64,000 bases of DNA, taken from contig NZ_JARXWL010000016.1 of the NCBI RefSeq assembly GCF_029893325.1, forward strand, positions 1-64,000, in the 5' to 3' direction. The notes under the pieces were generated by a model. That model made no database searches. It was not told where the DNA came from and worked only from the letters and a program-made list of their open reading frames with translations. A program made the translations under genes and the position numbers. Origin of the DNA: Enterococcus sp. PF1-24 (lineage in GTDB: Bacteria > Bacillota > Bacilli > Lactobacillales > Enterococcaceae). Below are positions 1 through 10,657 of this stretch, in pieces; within the stretch, counting starts at the first letter, position 1; each line of letters opens with the position of its first letter.

Positions 1-1
1 G

Positions 2-37
2 AAAAAAGCAGTCAAGCAATGAAAGCTGCTTGACTGC
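2..37 (-). terminator. Intrinsic terminator after the TetR gene
   Basis: A perfect 11-bp stem (8-18 pairs with 27-37) is followed on the minus strand by a run of six T (positions 7 to 2). It lies downstream of the minus-strand TetR gene. Confidence 0.8.
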
Positions 38-97
38 AAAAATCAAATTATTCTATTGGATTTTCTCTTCACCAACACCAGTTGACAAAGAGCCTTT

Positions 98-706
98 TTA
101 TTTCTCGATTTCGATGCCTAAAACGGTCAAATGCCCATTACCAATTAATTTAATCACTAAGCGGGCTAAATGATTAGCGGACATTTCCGTCTCGCTTGTT
201 AACCACCAATGCAAAGTACCAGTGAAGATGGAAGTCATATATTCCACAATAAAATCAATCGGCACTTCAATATCATTTTCAGTGATCCGTAGTTTCTGGA
301 ATAAATCATCATAAGTGTCGTAAAGAATTTCTGCTAAACGTTGTCGTAAGCGCTCGTTGGAAGAGGTATCCATAATCATTAAGAAGAAATTTTTATTCTT
401 TTGAATTTCTGTATAAATTTTAGTTAAAACAAATTCAATATTTTTAACTTTAATGCGGTTACCTTGTACCAGTTGTTCAGGATTTAAAACGGAAGTGAAA
501 GCTGTTAATGCAAAATTAAAAATATGATCATATAAATCAGGTTTATCTTTAAAATGGGCATAAAAAGTTGCTCGGTTAATCATCGCTTCATCGGCGATAT
601 CTTGAATGGTTAGATTATCATAACCTTTTTCGTTAACCAAACGAATAAAAGCTTCCACGATCATTTTTTGCGTTCTTTTGACGCGTAAATCGTTTTTTTT
701 TGCCAT
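98..706 (-). CDS. TetR/AcrR-family transcriptional regulator
   Basis: This 202-residue protein has the typical TetR N-terminal helix-turn-helix: RTQKMIVEAFIRLV at about 11-24, then the recognition region NRATFYAHFKDK at about 44-55. The all-helical C-terminal half would bind a ligand and dimerise. The ATG at 706 is preceded by AAAAGGAGC on the minus strand, which supports this start. The gene is divergent from the large activase-like gene at 959, so it may regulate itself and that neighbour; this is inferred from position. The ligand cannot be predicted. Confidence 0.9.
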   Translation of the reverse strand: MAKKNDLRVKRTQKMIVEAFIRLVNEKGYDNLTIQDIADEAMINRATFYAHFKDKPDLYDHIFNFALTAFTSVLNPEQLVQGNRIKVKNIEFVLTKIYTEIQKNKNFFLMIMDTSSNERLRQRLAEILYDTYDDLFQKLRITENDIEVPIDFIVEYMTSIFTGTLHWWLTSETEMSANHLARLVIKLIGNGHLTVLGIEIEK

Positions 707-815
707 AAAAAAGCTCCTTTTTCCGACAAATTAGTCTGTTTTGTTGTTTAACATACAACGAAAGGTAAATTGATTGTTGAAAAATAGTCGAAGTATCACT
801 AAAATAGACAATATT

Positions 816-845
816 AGTATAACAAATACTTTGTAGGATAATCAA
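816..845 (-). promoter_or_regulatory. Predicted promoter of the TetR gene
   Basis: On the minus strand, TTGATT (840-845) and TATACT (816-821) are separated by 18 bp, within the 250-bp divergent spacer. No clear matching promoter for the plus-strand gene at 959 was found. Confidence 0.5.
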
Positions 846-958
846 CAGTTTGTCGCTTTTAAGTTTGGAAATGACGTAAGTGTTTCTTTCCAAAGTGATT
901 AACTGTTTTTGTCGTTAATTATGAAAACAACTTTGAAAATAAGAAAATAGGTGAACAA

Positions 959-3900
959 ATGACTTTACGAGCAGGGATTGACGTAGGTTCAACTACTGTA
1001 AAATTAGTAATTTTGAATGAAACAAATGAAACGATTTTCTCAAAATATGAAAGACATTTTTCTGATGTGAAAACTGCGACTGAAAAAGTTTTGCAAGAAG
1101 CTCAGGAAATTATTCACAATCAAGAGATAACCATGTCGATTACTGGTTCAGGGGGCATGGGCTTAGCTGATGTTTTAGAGATTCCTTTTGTTCAAGAAGT
1201 AATTGCTTGTACGAAAACTGTGGAAGAAATTATTCCTGAAACAGATGTCGCTATTGAGTTAGGTGGGGAAGATGCCAAAATCACTTTCTTTGAAGGTGCT
1301 TTAGAACAGCGAATGAATGGTAGTTGTGCTGGCGGTACTGGCGCCTTTATCGACCAAATGGCGGTTTTATTAAAAACTGATGCCAATGGTGTAAATGAAT
1401 TAGCGAAAAACTATCAAACAATTTATCCGATTGCTTCTCGTTGTGGGGTGTTTGCTAAAACGGATGTGCAACCCTTAATTAATGAAGGGGCAGCTAAAGA
1501 AGATATTGCTGCCAGTATTTTTCAAGCGGTAGTTAATCAAACAATTGCTGGTTTAGCAGCTGGTCGTAAAATTAAAGGGAAAATCGCCTTTTTAGGTGGC
1601 CCGCTTTATTTTATGTCAGAGTTGCGTCAGCGTTTTATTGAAACGTTAGATGTACAACCGGAAGATGTAATTTTTCCAGAAAACCCACAGCTGTTTGTAG
1701 CGATGGGGGCGGCTATTTATTCTGATGGTAATGAAACGACAACTTTAGCGGCTTTATTAGATCGCTTAGTGAATGGTAATCAAGAACAATTAAGTCCTAG
1801 TGATACCTTAGAGCCTTTATTTTCCGATGAAGAAGATTTAACGGCTTTTCGTCACAGACACGCGCAAGCGCAAGCTCCTGAAAAAGATTTAGCTAGCCAT
1901 CATGGTGTGGCTTTCTTAGGAATTGATGCAGGCTCAACGACAACAAAAGTTATTTTAATCGATGAAGAAGGGCGCTTAATGTTTAGCCATTATGGCAATA
2001 ACCAAGGGCAGCCCCTTGAAACAACGATGGAAGTTTTACAAGAGTTATATCAACGATTACCTGAAGATGTTTTCATTGGTAAAGCTTGTGTGACTGGTTA
2101 CGGGGAACACTTAATCAAAAATGCTTTAAAAATTGACCTTGGTGAAGTAGAAACGATGGCTCATTACAAAGCATCTAATTTCTTTCAACCAGGCGTAGAT
2201 TTTATTTTGGATATTGGTGGTCAAGATATGAAGGCCATGACTATTAAAGATGGTGCCTTATCTTCCATTCAGTTAAACGAAGCTTGTTCATCAGGTTGTG
2301 GTTCGTTTATCGAAACTTTTGCAAAATCTTTAAATTATGATGTTAAAAACTTTGCCTTAGAAGCTTTGAAATCACAAAAACCAGTAGACTTAGGTTCGCG
2401 TTGTACGGTATTTATGAACTCAAAAGTAAAACAAGTGCAAAAAGAAGGGGCTTCTGTTGGTGATATTTCAGCGGGGTTATCTTATTCAGTTATCAAAAAT
2501 GCCATTTATAAAGTAATCAAAATCCGTCGTCCTGAAGAACTTGGCGAAAAAATCGTCTGCCAAGGGGGAACTTTCTATAACGAAGCTGTTTTACGAGCTT
2601 TTGAAAAAATTAGTGGTCGTGAAGTAGTGCGGCCATCAATTGCCGGATTAATGGGCGCTTTCGGGGCAGCCTTGATTGCTTTAGAAAATTATGAAATTGG
2701 TGAAGAAACAACTTTATTATCATCTGAAGAGTTAACAAATTTCACTTCTGAAAAAGAATTTACCCACTGTGGTTTATGTGAAAATAACTGTATGATGACA
2801 GTGACAATTTTCTCTGATGGTCGTCGTTTTGTCACAGGGAATCGTTGTGAACGTGGTGCCCGCATTAAAGTTACTAAAGAAGAACGTAAAGTTAATTTAA
2901 TTGATTATAAATATAAACGTTTATTTAAATACCGTTCTTTACGGAAAAAAGATGCTAAACGGGGAACCGTGGGCATTCCACGGGTTTTAAATCTCTATGA
3001 AAATTATCCTTTATGGCATACTTTCTTTACCGATTTAGGTTTCCGTGTGCAACTTTCACCCCGTTCTAATAAAGATGTTTATGAAAAAGGGATGGACACA
3101 ATTCCTAGTGATACTGCTTGTTATCCAGCGAAAATCACTCACGGTCATATTCAAACTTTAATTGAAGATGAAGTCGATATGATTTTTTATCCCGGTGTTG
3201 TTTTTGAACGAGAAGAATCTGATAAAGCAGATAATCATTTTAACTGTCCAATCGTTCAAAGTTACCCAGATGTAATTCGTAATAATGTGGATGATATTCG
3301 TGAAGGAAAAGTTGATTATCGCAATCCTTTTGTCAATTTAGCCAATGAAGAAGCTATGGTTAAAGTTTTAAGTGAAACCTTTGCGGATTTAGGGATTACC
3401 AAAGATGAAGTAGCCGCGGCTGTCAAACACGCTTATGAAGAACTTGATGCTTTCAAAAATGATATTCGTGAAAAAGGGGAAGAAACTTTACGAATGTTAA
3501 ATATGAAAGGCGAACGCGGTGTAGTTCTTTCTGGCCGGCCTTATCATTTGGATCCAGAAATTAATCACGGTATCGCTGATGTCATCACGCAAGAAGGGTT
3601 CCACGTATTGACAGAAGACAGCATTTCCCATTTAGGCGATGTTGGTGGCCTACGGGTAGTGAATCAGTGGGTTTACCATTCACGCCTATATGCAGCAGCT
3701 CGTGTGGTTGCTAAATCACAAAACTTAGAGCTAGTTCAATTAAATTCTTTTGGTTGTGGTTTAGATGCTGTAACTACCGACCAAGTAGAAGAAATTATGA
3801 ATCAATATGGTAAAATTTATACAGTATTGAAAATTGATGAAGGTTCTAACTTAGGGGCGGTAAGAATTCGTCTGCGTTCATTGAAAGCAGCCGTTAACGA

Positions 3901-5203
3901 ACGGGAAAAAATGAAATTTGTACCAACTAGACGTTTTGAAGAGCCTGAAAAAATTGTCTTTACAAAAGAAATGAAGAAAACACATACTTTATTATTGCCA
4001 ATGTTAAGCCCAATTCACCAAACTGGTTTAGTTGATGTGGCTTTGGAATCTTCTGGGTATAATGTGGTTTGTTTACCAGCTGACGATCGTGAAGCGGTCA
4101 ATGTTGGTTTGAAATATGTGAATAATGATTCTTGTTACCCAGCGATTATTTCCATTGGTCAATTGGTGGAAGCTTTGCAAAGTGGTGAGTATGATGTTAA
4201 TAATACCAGCGTGATGATGACGCAAACTGGTGGTGGCTGTCGGGCGACTAACTATATTCCATTATTGCGAAAAGCCTTAAATGATGCTGGTTTCCCACAA
4301 GTTCCGGTCGTTTCCATTTCAATGGGGAACAAGGGGGTAGAATCAAATCCCGGTTTCAAATTAACAATTCCGTTAATGAAAAAAGTCGCGGTAGCTTTTC
4401 TTTATGGGGATCTCTTTGAACGGGTGGTTTATCGCACACGTCCTTATGAGTTAGAAAAAGGTGCTGTTGATGCTTTGCATAGCGAATGGATTAAGAGAGT
4501 TGAAAAAAATGTCCGTAACGGCTCTTTAACTCAATTTAATAGTAATATGAAGAAAATTGTTAAAGATTTCGACACGATTCCAATTTCTGATGAAAAGAAA
4601 CCAAGAGTTGGGGTAGTAGGGGAAATTTTAGTGAAATATGCGCCAACTGCTAATAATGACATTGTGCGTTTATTAGAAGAAGAAGGGGCAGAAGCCGTAG
4701 TACCTGATATTGTTGGCTTTATGAACTATTCTTTATACAACCAAATTTGGAAATACGATAATATGGGAATGTCTAAACAAAGCAAAATTATCGCACAATT
4801 TGCAATTCGCTTAATTGAAATGGTTGAAAAACCAATGGATAAAGCGTTAAGAAATTCACAACGCTTTGACGGCATTGCTTCAATTTATGATTTAGCTGAA
4901 GACGCTAGTAAAATTTTATCAATTGGGAATCACACCGGTGAAGGATGGTTCTTAACAGGTGAAATGATTGAGTTGCTGAAAGAGGGCGTTAATAATATTG
5001 TTTGTATGCAACCTTTTGGCTGTTTACCAAACCATGTTGTAGGTAAAGGGGTAGTCAAAGAATTACGTCACCAATATCCAAAAGCTAACATTGCAGCGAT
5101 TGATTACGATCCAGGTGTTTCTGTTGTTAACCAGTTAAACCGGATTCGTTTAATGTTAGCGACCGCTAATAAGATGTTAGAAGAAGAAAAACAAAAGGTT
5201 TAA
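959..5203 (+). CDS. Giant 2-hydroxyacyl-CoA dehydratase activase-like protein (two ASKHA domains plus dehydratase-like C-terminus)
   Basis: This 1414-residue protein combines two BcrAD/BadFG-type ATPase activase domains (starting at residue 1, [12 protein letters not shown], and at about 318, [13 protein letters not shown]) with a DUF2229/HgdB-like C-terminal half. Each activase half keeps a glycine-rich Cys loop ([11 protein letters not shown] and [11 protein letters not shown]), which in the family binds a bridging [4Fe-4S] cluster between subunits. A further Cys motif, HCGLCENNC, sits at about 602-610. Known relatives inject an electron into (R)-2-hydroxyacyl-CoA dehydratases using ATP. 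The substrate of these large fused versions is not established. The start has an AGGTG ribosome site. It is the only gene of its transcription unit and ends in a strong terminator. Confidence 0.88.
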   Translation: MTLRAGIDVGSTTVKLVILNETNETIFSKYERHFSDVKTATEKVLQEAQEIIHNQEITMSITGSGGMGLADVLEIPFVQEVIACTKTVEEIIPETDVAIELGGEDAKITFFEGALEQRMNGSCAGGTGAFIDQMAVLLKTDANGVNELAKNYQTIYPIASRCGVFAKTDVQPLINEGAAKEDIAASIFQAVVNQTIAGLAAGRKIKGKIAFLGGPLYFMSELRQRFIETLDVQPEDVIFPENPQLFVAMGAAIYSDGNETTTLAALLDRLVNGNQEQLSPSDTLEPLFSDEEDLTAFRHRHAQAQAPEKDLASHHGVAFLGIDAGSTTTKVILIDEEGRLMFSHYGNNQGQPLETTMEVLQELYQRLPEDVFIGKACVTGYGEHLIKNALKIDLGEVETMAHYKASNFFQPGVDFILDIGGQDMKAMTIKDGALSSIQLNEACSSGCGSFIETFAKSLNYDVKNFALEALKSQKPVDLGSRCTVFMNSKVKQVQKEGASVGDISAGLSYSVIKNAIYKVIKIRRPEELGEKIVCQGGTFYNEAVLRAFEKISGREVVRPSIAGLMGAFGAALIALENYEIGEETTLLSSEELTNFTSEKEFTHCGLCENNCMMTVTIFSDGRRFVTGNRCERGARIKVTKEERKVNLIDYKYKRLFKYRSLRKKDAKRGTVGIPRVLNLYENYPLWHTFFTDLGFRVQLSPRSNKDVYEKGMDTIPSDTACYPAKITHGHIQTLIEDEVDMIFYPGVVFEREESDKADNHFNCPIVQSYPDVIRNNVDDIREGKVDYRNPFVNLANEEAMVKVLSETFADLGITKDEVAAAVKHAYEELDAFKNDIREKGEETLRMLNMKGERGVVLSGRPYHLDPEINHGIADVITQEGFHVLTEDSISHLGDVGGLRVVNQWVYHSRLYAAARVVAKSQNLELVQLNSFGCGLDAVTTDQVEEIMNQYGKIYTVLKIDEGSNLGAVRIRLRSLKAAVNEREKMKFVPTRRFEEPEKIVFTKEMKKTHTLLLPMLSPIHQTGLVDVALESSGYNVVCLPADDREAVNVGLKYVNNDSCYPAIISIGQLVEALQSGEYDVNNTSVMMTQTGGGCRATNYIPLLRKALNDAGFPQVPVVSISMGNKGVESNPGFKLTIPLMKKVAVAFLYGDLFERVVYRTRPYELEKGAVDALHSEWIKRVEKNVRNGSLTQFNSNMKKIVKDFDTIPISDEKKPRVGVVGEILVKYAPTANNDIVRLLEEEGAEAVVPDIVGFMNYSLYNQIWKYDNMGMSKQSKIIAQFAIRLIEMVEKPMDKALRNSQRFDGIASIYDLAEDASKILSIGNHTGEGWFLTGEMIELLKEGVNNIVCMQPFGCLPNHVVGKGVVKELRHQYPKANIAAIDYDPGVSVVNQLNRIRLMLATANKMLEEEKQKV

Positions 5204-5207
5204 AAAA

Positions 5208-5257
5208 TAAAAGCATGAATGCTAGCTATTTTACCAATAGCGCATTCATGCTTTTTT
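5208..5257 (+). terminator. Strong terminator after the activase-like gene
   Basis: A 12-bp outer stem (5211-5222 with 5242-5253) continues into an inner GCTATT/AATAGC stem and is followed by six T. Confidence 0.9.
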
Positions 5258-5412
5258 ATCTAAACCAATTTCTTTGGTTAATGGTAGAAGACTAACAAAG
5301 CCTTGTTAATTTGGTGTAGACCAGTTATAATTAATTATGGTTATTAACTTTACAATAAGTTTAAATATTATAAAAATGAGTGAATAAAATGAAAAGGTAG
5401 GGGGAAAAAGCG

Positions 5413-6120
5413 ATGGCAACAAGTTTACCAATCTATATACAAATTCACGATAAAGTGAAAGAAGAAATAGAAGCTGGTGTTTGGAAAATTGGCGATCGTC
5501 TGCCTTCAGAACGTGAGCTATCTGTCCGCTTTGGGGTGAGTCGCATGACTTTGCGACAAGCGATTCAAACTTTGGCTGATGAAGGAATTTTAGAGAGAAA
5601 AATTGGTTCTGGAACCTATGTAGCCCGAGAAAAAGTGCAGGAAAAAATGAGTGGCACCACTAGTTTTACTGAAATCATGGAAGCTCAAAATCGAGTTCCT
5701 TCAAGCAAAACAGTTTCTTATTTTACAACAACACCAAGCTCTAGCGAAATGAAAAGGTTGCAGCTGGCGGAAAATGAAAGCATTATTCGTATGGAACGGA
5801 TTCGTTATGCGGACGGCCTACCGATTTGTTTTGAGATAGCCAGTATTCCTAGTCATTTAGTTCAAAATTTTAGTAAAAAAGAAATTAGCGACTCTTTTTA
5901 TCGAGCCTTAGAAAATAAAGGCGGTTATAAAATCGGAAATGCCAATCAAACCGTTTCAGCGATGTTAGCTTCTGAACAAATTGCTGATTATTTAGATATT
6001 AAAAGAGGCGATGCGGTTTTACGTTTGCGACAAGTTTCTTATTTACAAAATGGCGAGCCTTTTGAATATGTGCGAACCCAATATGTTGGCAATCGCTTTG
6101 AATTTTATTTAGAAAAATGA
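5413..6120 (+). CDS. GntR-family regulator with UTRA ligand domain
   Basis: This 235-residue protein has a winged-helix GntR domain (residues about 5-72, with GDRLPSERELSVRFGVSRMT) and a C-terminal UTRA effector domain (about 95-230). The family includes NagR/YvoA-type repressors of sugar and amino-sugar genes that respond to phosphorylated sugars. The ATG follows an AGGGGGAAA ribosome site. No sugar operon adjoins it, so the regulon is unknown. It is the first of two GntR-UTRA regulators in the window. Confidence 0.9.
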   Translation: MATSLPIYIQIHDKVKEEIEAGVWKIGDRLPSERELSVRFGVSRMTLRQAIQTLADEGILERKIGSGTYVAREKVQEKMSGTTSFTEIMEAQNRVPSSKTVSYFTTTPSSSEMKRLQLAENESIIRMERIRYADGLPICFEIASIPSHLVQNFSKKEISDSFYRALENKGGYKIGNANQTVSAMLASEQIADYLDIKRGDAVLRLRQVSYLQNGEPFEYVRTQYVGNRFEFYLEK

Positions 6121-6122
6121 CA

Positions 6123-6167
6123 AAAACTGATGACCTCTTTTTTTAGAAGCGGTCATCAGTTTTTTTG
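6123..6167. terminator. Bidirectional terminator between convergent genes
   Basis: A 13-bp stem (6123-6135 with 6151-6163) is flanked by T-runs on both strands. It serves the GntR gene and the convergent Mga-like gene, whose stop codon lies at 6170-6172. Confidence 0.85.
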
Positions 6168-6169
6168 TT

Positions 6170-7663
6170 TTAATTTTCAGTATCTAAATATTTTTTCAAG
6201 GCGAAGAAAGACTGAATAATTTTTTCGATTTGTTTAATATCGTAAGCATTCGTGCAATCTGTATAGGTGTAGATATAATTAATCATGGACTGTTTCGTAT
6301 CAATTTCGCGATTAGTTAATAAAATATCATAATTGTTGTTCTCTTCATAAGGAACAATTTCGCAGCTGTATTTCGTGCCTAAGGCGGTTTGGATAAACTG
6401 CATCGTTAAGCCGCGTAAATAGGTATTTTGCGAGTGATAGACAGCAATTGTTACTTGTCGTTGATTGACTTCGGTCAACTGATAAAAAAGAGTCGTGTAG
6501 TTAAATTCTGCTTGTAAATCATTGAAACCATTTTTATAAGGTAATCGATTGAAAAATAGTTGGCAAAACTCCATTAAATCAGTAACATCTTTACGGGTAA
6601 AGGAAGTTTGCATTTGCTGAAGTAATTTATCAATACCCCAACTGTCGGTGCTTAAAATAAAACCTTTAAAATAGTAATTTTTAGCATGAATTTGAAATAA
6701 GAGATTTTCAATATAATTTTGACGGACTTCAGTTATATTTTCAGAAATATAATTTTTATCAATTAAATATTGAAAAACACTCTGATTAATTTGATTTAAC
6801 GTTGTTTGATTTTTTTCGTGAGCTTTCGTCAGCCGTACTGCAAAAGAAGAAACTGGCGAGTAATTCCGCATCGAAACAAAGAAGTCGTAAAACATCATTT
6901 GCTCGTGGTGATTCGTATCTTCATTTAACCAAGAATCTTCAAAAGCTTTTGTAATTTCCGATAAAAGCGGACGGTCCATTTTTTCATAGTTTGCGGGAAA
7001 AACAAATTGTTTTTGACAAACCATGCGTTTAACAGCGATATCTAGCCACAAAGATTGTTGATAACATTCTGAACTATCCAGCTGCGTTTGTAAAATCTTT
7101 TCAAGATTTCTATAAAATTCGCTATAGTCATGCAAAGGATAAGCTTCTGGTGGGGTATTTTCATCAACAGCCCAAAAGACTGAAAAGAAAAAATAGCGAA
7201 TCTGCGGTTCATCACCAACGATTTGATTTCTTTTAATACTTAAATCAAAGACACTTAGTAGCTCATTAAGTTCACTAATTTTACGATAATAAGTAGCTGG
7301 GCTGATGCTGTGTTGTTTTTGAAAAGTCTCGCTATCAATTTTAGCATTTTCAAATAGTTCCCGTAGAATTTGATATTTAATTGATTTTTTCAAAAAGAAA
7401 AGATGACAACGATTAATTGAAAAATCTGCTGATTTAGAAAAAGTCAGCTTATCACTATCGGCAGTAATAACTAAATCATTTTGAAAGTTTTGTTCTCTTA
7501 TGAAGCTGTTTAATAGAATAATATATTCATTTAAAGTATTCATACTAATATTAAAAATCTTTGTTAACTCTGTTTTTGAACCGCAACCATCATTGTTATA
7601 TAAGAAAAGCAAGATATCATTCATGATGTCATAAGGCTTTTCAATAAAGGCACGTTTTAACAT
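6170..7663 (-). CDS. Mga/AtxA-like helix-turn-helix transcriptional regulator
   Basis: This 497-residue protein has an N-terminal helix-turn-helix (residues about 15-60, GSKTELTKIFNISMNTLNEYIILLNSF), a second HTH region near 110-150 (FQKQHSISPATYYRKISELNELL) and a long helical centre like the PRD-like part of Mga-family virulence regulators. The C-terminal end resembles an EIIB-like fold region. The start at 7663 has a CGGAGGAA ribosome site. Family members are often global activators tied to PTS-dependent phosphorylation. The target is unknown. Confidence 0.75.
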   Translation of the reverse strand: MLKRAFIEKPYDIMNDILLFLYNNDGCGSKTELTKIFNISMNTLNEYIILLNSFIREQNFQNDLVITADSDKLTFSKSADFSINRCHLFFLKKSIKYQILRELFENAKIDSETFQKQHSISPATYYRKISELNELLSVFDLSIKRNQIVGDEPQIRYFFFSVFWAVDENTPPEAYPLHDYSEFYRNLEKILQTQLDSSECYQQSLWLDIAVKRMVCQKQFVFPANYEKMDRPLLSEITKAFEDSWLNEDTNHHEQMMFYDFFVSMRNYSPVSSFAVRLTKAHEKNQTTLNQINQSVFQYLIDKNYISENITEVRQNYIENLLFQIHAKNYYFKGFILSTDSWGIDKLLQQMQTSFTRKDVTDLMEFCQLFFNRLPYKNGFNDLQAEFNYTTLFYQLTEVNQRQVTIAVYHSQNTYLRGLTMQFIQTALGTKYSCEIVPYEENNNYDILLTNREIDTKQSMINYIYTYTDCTNAYDIKQIEKIIQSFFALKKYLDTEN

Positions 7664-7810
7664 AAAATATTCCTCCGTTCATTCAAAGAATACTTGATTT
7701 GTTATTATAATTCAATAATATTGATTTTCAATAACTAATGTATATTTTTCTTATTTTTGATTTTCTCAAAATTATTAAGATAATGAATGCTTAATGATAT
7801 AAAAATATTT

Positions 7811-7864
7811 AAAAAAAGAAAAGACTATGCAATTCTAGTACTAGCTAGAACTGCATAGTCTTTT
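7811..7864 (-). terminator. Terminator of the YigZ-family gene
   Basis: A long stem (about 7819-7837 with 7845-7864, one mismatch) is followed on the minus strand by a T-rich stretch. It lies just past the stop codon of the gene at 7873. Confidence 0.85.
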
Positions 7865-7872
7865 GTAATCAT

Positions 7873-8514
7873 TTATTTTTTTACAACTAAAGTTTCTGCA
7901 TATTGGGTGTTGCCTTCTGTAAAAGTGACTTGATTATTTAATAAATCAATCAGCTTTTCTTGAAAATCAGCGAGAGCTGTTTCGTCAACCAAGCAAATTA
8001 AACTTACATTTTCGGAAAAATTTGTTGTTACTAAGTTAATTTCTTGATTTTCAATAAAATTTTGAACTTTACCTAACAGCGGGTAGGGGATAGTTACGGT
8101 CATTTCTTTCTGCAATTTACCTTCCACAATGCCGACTTCTTGAATCGCGTGAGCCACGGCTTGTGAATAAGCACGAATTAAACCGCCAGCGCCTAGCTTT
8201 GTGCCACCAAAATAGCGAGTAACAACAGCCACAACATTGATCAGTTGATTTTTTTTCAAAACTTCTAGCATAGGAACACCGGCTGTGCCACTTGGCTCGC
8301 CGTCATCGCTGCTGCGCTGAATTTCGCTATGTTCACCAATTATAAAAGTATTACAATTATGAGAAGCTTTCCAGTGTTCTTTTTTGATTTCTTGAATAAA
8401 AGCTTTGGCTTCTTCTTCGGTAGTTACCCGTTTTAAAGAACAAATAAAACGCGATTTTTTTATTTCAATTTCAGCAGTGTGATTTTCTTTAATCGTAAAA
8501 TAGCTATCAATCAT
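7873..8514 (-). CDS. YigZ/IMPACT-family protein
   Basis: This 213-residue protein matches the IMPACT/YigZ (YvyE) family. It has an N-terminal UPF0029 domain with the signature GEPSGTAGVPMLEVL (about 72-86) and VAVVTRYFGGTKLGAGGLIRAY (about 95-116), and a C-terminal EF-G-V-like domain. Eukaryotic IMPACT binds GCN1 and ribosomes; the bacterial role is not settled. A GAAAGGAAC ribosome site precedes the ATG. It is monocistronic, with its own terminator. Confidence 0.9.
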   Translation of the reverse strand: MIDSYFTIKENHTAEIEIKKSRFICSLKRVTTEEEAKAFIQEIKKEHWKASHNCNTFIIGEHSEIQRSSDDGEPSGTAGVPMLEVLKKNQLINVVAVVTRYFGGTKLGAGGLIRAYSQAVAHAIQEVGIVEGKLQKEMTVTIPYPLLGKVQNFIENQEINLVTTNFSENVSLICLVDETALADFQEKLIDLLNNQVTFTEGNTQYAETLVVKK

Positions 8515-8572
8515 GGAATGTTCCTTTCGTTAGGGCTAACAATATTATCTTCATTATACCAAAAATCTGCTA

Positions 8573-8620
8573 AAACTAAAAAATTCTAGCTAAACTGAAA
8601 AAATTCAGCTTAGCTAGAAT
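8573..8620 (-). terminator. Terminator at the far end of the proS 3' region
   Basis: A stem pairs 8583-8599 with about 8604-8620 and is followed on the minus strand by a T-run (AATTTTTTAG). It is about 320 bp beyond the proS stop, so the 124-bp repeats would be transcribed as a 3' untranslated region. Confidence 0.7.
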
Positions 8621-8662
8621 AAATATTATCTTATTAAGGTAGTTACAAAATTTTACCGTAGG

Positions 8663-8941
8663 GTGCAAGACAAGCCGCTTGAATTTTCTAATAATCTAGC
8701 TGCGAAACTTTGCACCACTCGATAAAGTGAAGAAGAAATTCGTAGCAACAAAACGCCACTATCATTTATTCTTGCACTTTACTCGGGTGCAGACCAAGTT
8801 TCTCCGCTTTTCTGATGATCTAGCTACGTGGCTTTGCACCACTCGGCAAAGTGATAAATAAATTCGCGGTACAAAACACCGCTATAATTTTTTTATGTAC
8901 TTTGCTCGGGTGCAAGACAAGCCACTTCGCTTTTCTATTAA
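8663..8941. repeat. Tandem 124-bp structured repeat (two full copies plus a partial one)
   Basis: Units at 8695-8818 and 8819-8941 align along their whole length. Each begins TCTAGCT and ends near GCTTTTCT. A partial unit precedes them (8663-8694). Each unit holds nested inverted repeats: GCACC...CAAAGT pairs with ACTTTGCTCGGGTGC, and GCGGT pairs with ACCGC. The array starts exactly at the proS stop codon when read on the minus strand. The same family recurs at 25248. Confidence 0.8.
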
Positions 8942-10377
8942 TAGGCTCTGGCGATCCAGACGGTGTGTTTGGCTGGTTTGCCGCTGACGATGTCGACAGT
9001 TTTTTCCATTGGTGGATTAAATGGAATATTTCGGGTCGTGAAACCTGTTTCTTCTTTGATTTTGGCTTCGGTTTCTTCAGAGCCGTCCCAACCGATTAAA
9101 ACAAAGCCTGGGATTTCGTTAGCGGTTTTTTTCGCTTCAATATGAGCTTTTAAATCATCTAACGTTTCAATATCAAAATATTCATTTTCAGCGTTGCGTT
9201 TTTGAGCAGAAGTTAATAAGCGCGTTTGCATGATTGTTAATTGTTCTTCGACATAAGCAATTAAGTTTTCTAAGCTAACCGCTTCTTTATCGGCTAAATC
9301 TCGCATTTTAACCATTACTTGATTGTTTTCTAAATCTTTTGGTCCGCATTCTACTCGTAATGGGATACCTCGCAGTTCCCATTCGTTAAATTTGAAACCT
9401 GGTGAGTTAGCAGAATCATCAATTTTAACACGAATGTTTTTGGCTTTTAATTCTTCAGCGACGGCTGTTAATTTTTCCATAACTGCTGGATTTTTCTTCC
9501 AAGGACCCATTGGTAGTAGGACAACTTGGGTTGGCGCAATCGCAGGTGGGAAAACTAAGCCTTGCTCGTCGCCATGAGCCATAATTAATGAACCGATTAA
9601 ACGGGTTGAAACTCCCCATGAAGTTGTATGAGTATATTCATGTTTGTTTTCTTTGGTTAAATATTTAATATCAAAGGCTTCCGCAAATTTTGTACCTAAA
9701 TAGTGAGAAGTACCTGCTTGTACGGCTTTACCATCGCGCATCATTGCTTCTACTGAATAAGTGTCAACAGCTCCCGCAAAACGCTCAGATGGTGTTTTTT
9801 GACCGCGGTAAACGGGAATGGCTAAGAAGTTTTCAATCATATCCGCGTATGCTTCTAAAACACTCATAGTTCGTTTGCGAGCATCGGCTTCATTTTCATG
9901 AGCGGTATGACCTTCTTGCCATAAAAATTCTGAAGTTCTTAGGAAAGGTAAAGTTTTCTTTTCCCAGCGAAAAACATTGGCCCATTGGTTAATTTCATAA
10001 GGTAAATCACGATAAGAGTTAATCCAATCGCTAAAAGCCGAACCAATCATAGTTTCAGAAGTTGGTCGTAGCGCTAGTGGTTCTTCTAATTTTTCGTTGC
10101 CGACTTCAGTTACCCAAGGAAGTTCAGGGGCAAAGCCTTCAATGTGTTCTTCTTCTTTTAAAAAGAAACTTTGGGGAATTAATAAAGGAAAGTAAGCATT
10201 GCGAATGCCTTCTTTTTGTAAAAATTTATTAAATTCTCCTTGAATTCTTTCCCATAATTCATAGCCATCTGGTTTGAAAATGATACAGCCGCGAACAGGG
10301 GAATAAGCCATTAAATCAGCTTTTTGAATGGTTTGTAAATACCATTTTGAAAAATCTTCTTTTTGTAAATTTGACAT
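8938..10377 (-). CDS. proS: Prolyl-tRNA synthetase, type 3 (archaeal/eukaryotic-like)
   Basis: This 479-residue class II synthetase charges tRNA-Pro with proline. It shows motif 2 (RWEKKTLPFLRTSEFLWQEGHT) and motif 3 (GVSTRLIGSLIMAHGDEQGL), and it lacks the large editing insertion of bacterial type 1 enzymes. The longer reading frame begins at 10440, but the ATG at 10377 is preferred because CAGGAGG lies 12 bases upstream and the extra residues would be inside the T-box terminator. Most lactic acid bacteria use the longer type 1 enzyme, so this form is notable. Expression is controlled by the T-box upstream. Confidence 0.93.
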   Translation of the reverse strand: MSNLQKEDFSKWYLQTIQKADLMAYSPVRGCIIFKPDGYELWERIQGEFNKFLQKEGIRNAYFPLLIPQSFFLKEEEHIEGFAPELPWVTEVGNEKLEEPLALRPTSETMIGSAFSDWINSYRDLPYEINQWANVFRWEKKTLPFLRTSEFLWQEGHTAHENEADARKRTMSVLEAYADMIENFLAIPVYRGQKTPSERFAGAVDTYSVEAMMRDGKAVQAGTSHYLGTKFAEAFDIKYLTKENKHEYTHTTSWGVSTRLIGSLIMAHGDEQGLVFPPAIAPTQVVLLPMGPWKKNPAVMEKLTAVAEELKAKNIRVKIDDSANSPGFKFNEWELRGIPLRVECGPKDLENNQVMVKMRDLADKEAVSLENLIAYVEEQLTIMQTRLLTSAQKRNAENEYFDIETLDDLKAHIEAKKTANEIPGFVLIGWDGSEETEAKIKEETGFTTRNIPFNPPMEKTVDIVSGKPAKHTVWIARAY

Positions 10378-10422
10378 CTTGTAATAAAGCCTCCTGTAAA
10401 TAAATTTCTTTAAATGAAAATA

Positions 10423-10651
10423 AAAAAACTGCTTCGTCACAAAAGGACGAAACAGTGAGTTTCCGTGGTACCACCTTAATTAATCTTAAACAGTTAAGAT
10501 TCTCTTAATTTCGTTAACGCTGAAAAAGCGTACTGTTTTCACAGTAATCTTCTCTGGTAGGTTCACAAAATAGCGGGCTATTTGCCTTTCAGCCAATGGG
10601 CAAATTCTCTAACAACCATTAAATTGCTACTAATCCAAATGCTAAGCTTCA
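10423..10651 (-). promoter_or_regulatory. T-box riboswitch, proline specifier, controlling proS
   Basis: The minus-strand leader carries the T-box core AAGGTGGTACCACG (10464-10477). It is followed by a terminator whose stem ACTG(T)TTCGTC pairs with GACGAA(G)CAGT, then a T-run (10423-10456). Upstream, stem I has GTGAA-CCT-ACC, which gives a CCU proline specifier at 10559-10561. Uncharged tRNA-Pro should stabilise the antiterminator and allow proS transcription. Confidence 0.93.
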
Positions 10652-10657
10652 ACATAG

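Noticed and set aside
8663-8941. CRISPR array
   Set aside because: Whole 124-bp units are repeated in tandem without short repeats and variable spacers, and no cas gene is present.
8851-9577. Plus-strand frames over the end of proS
   Set aside because: They are antisense to conserved synthetase sequence and partly inside the 124-bp repeat.
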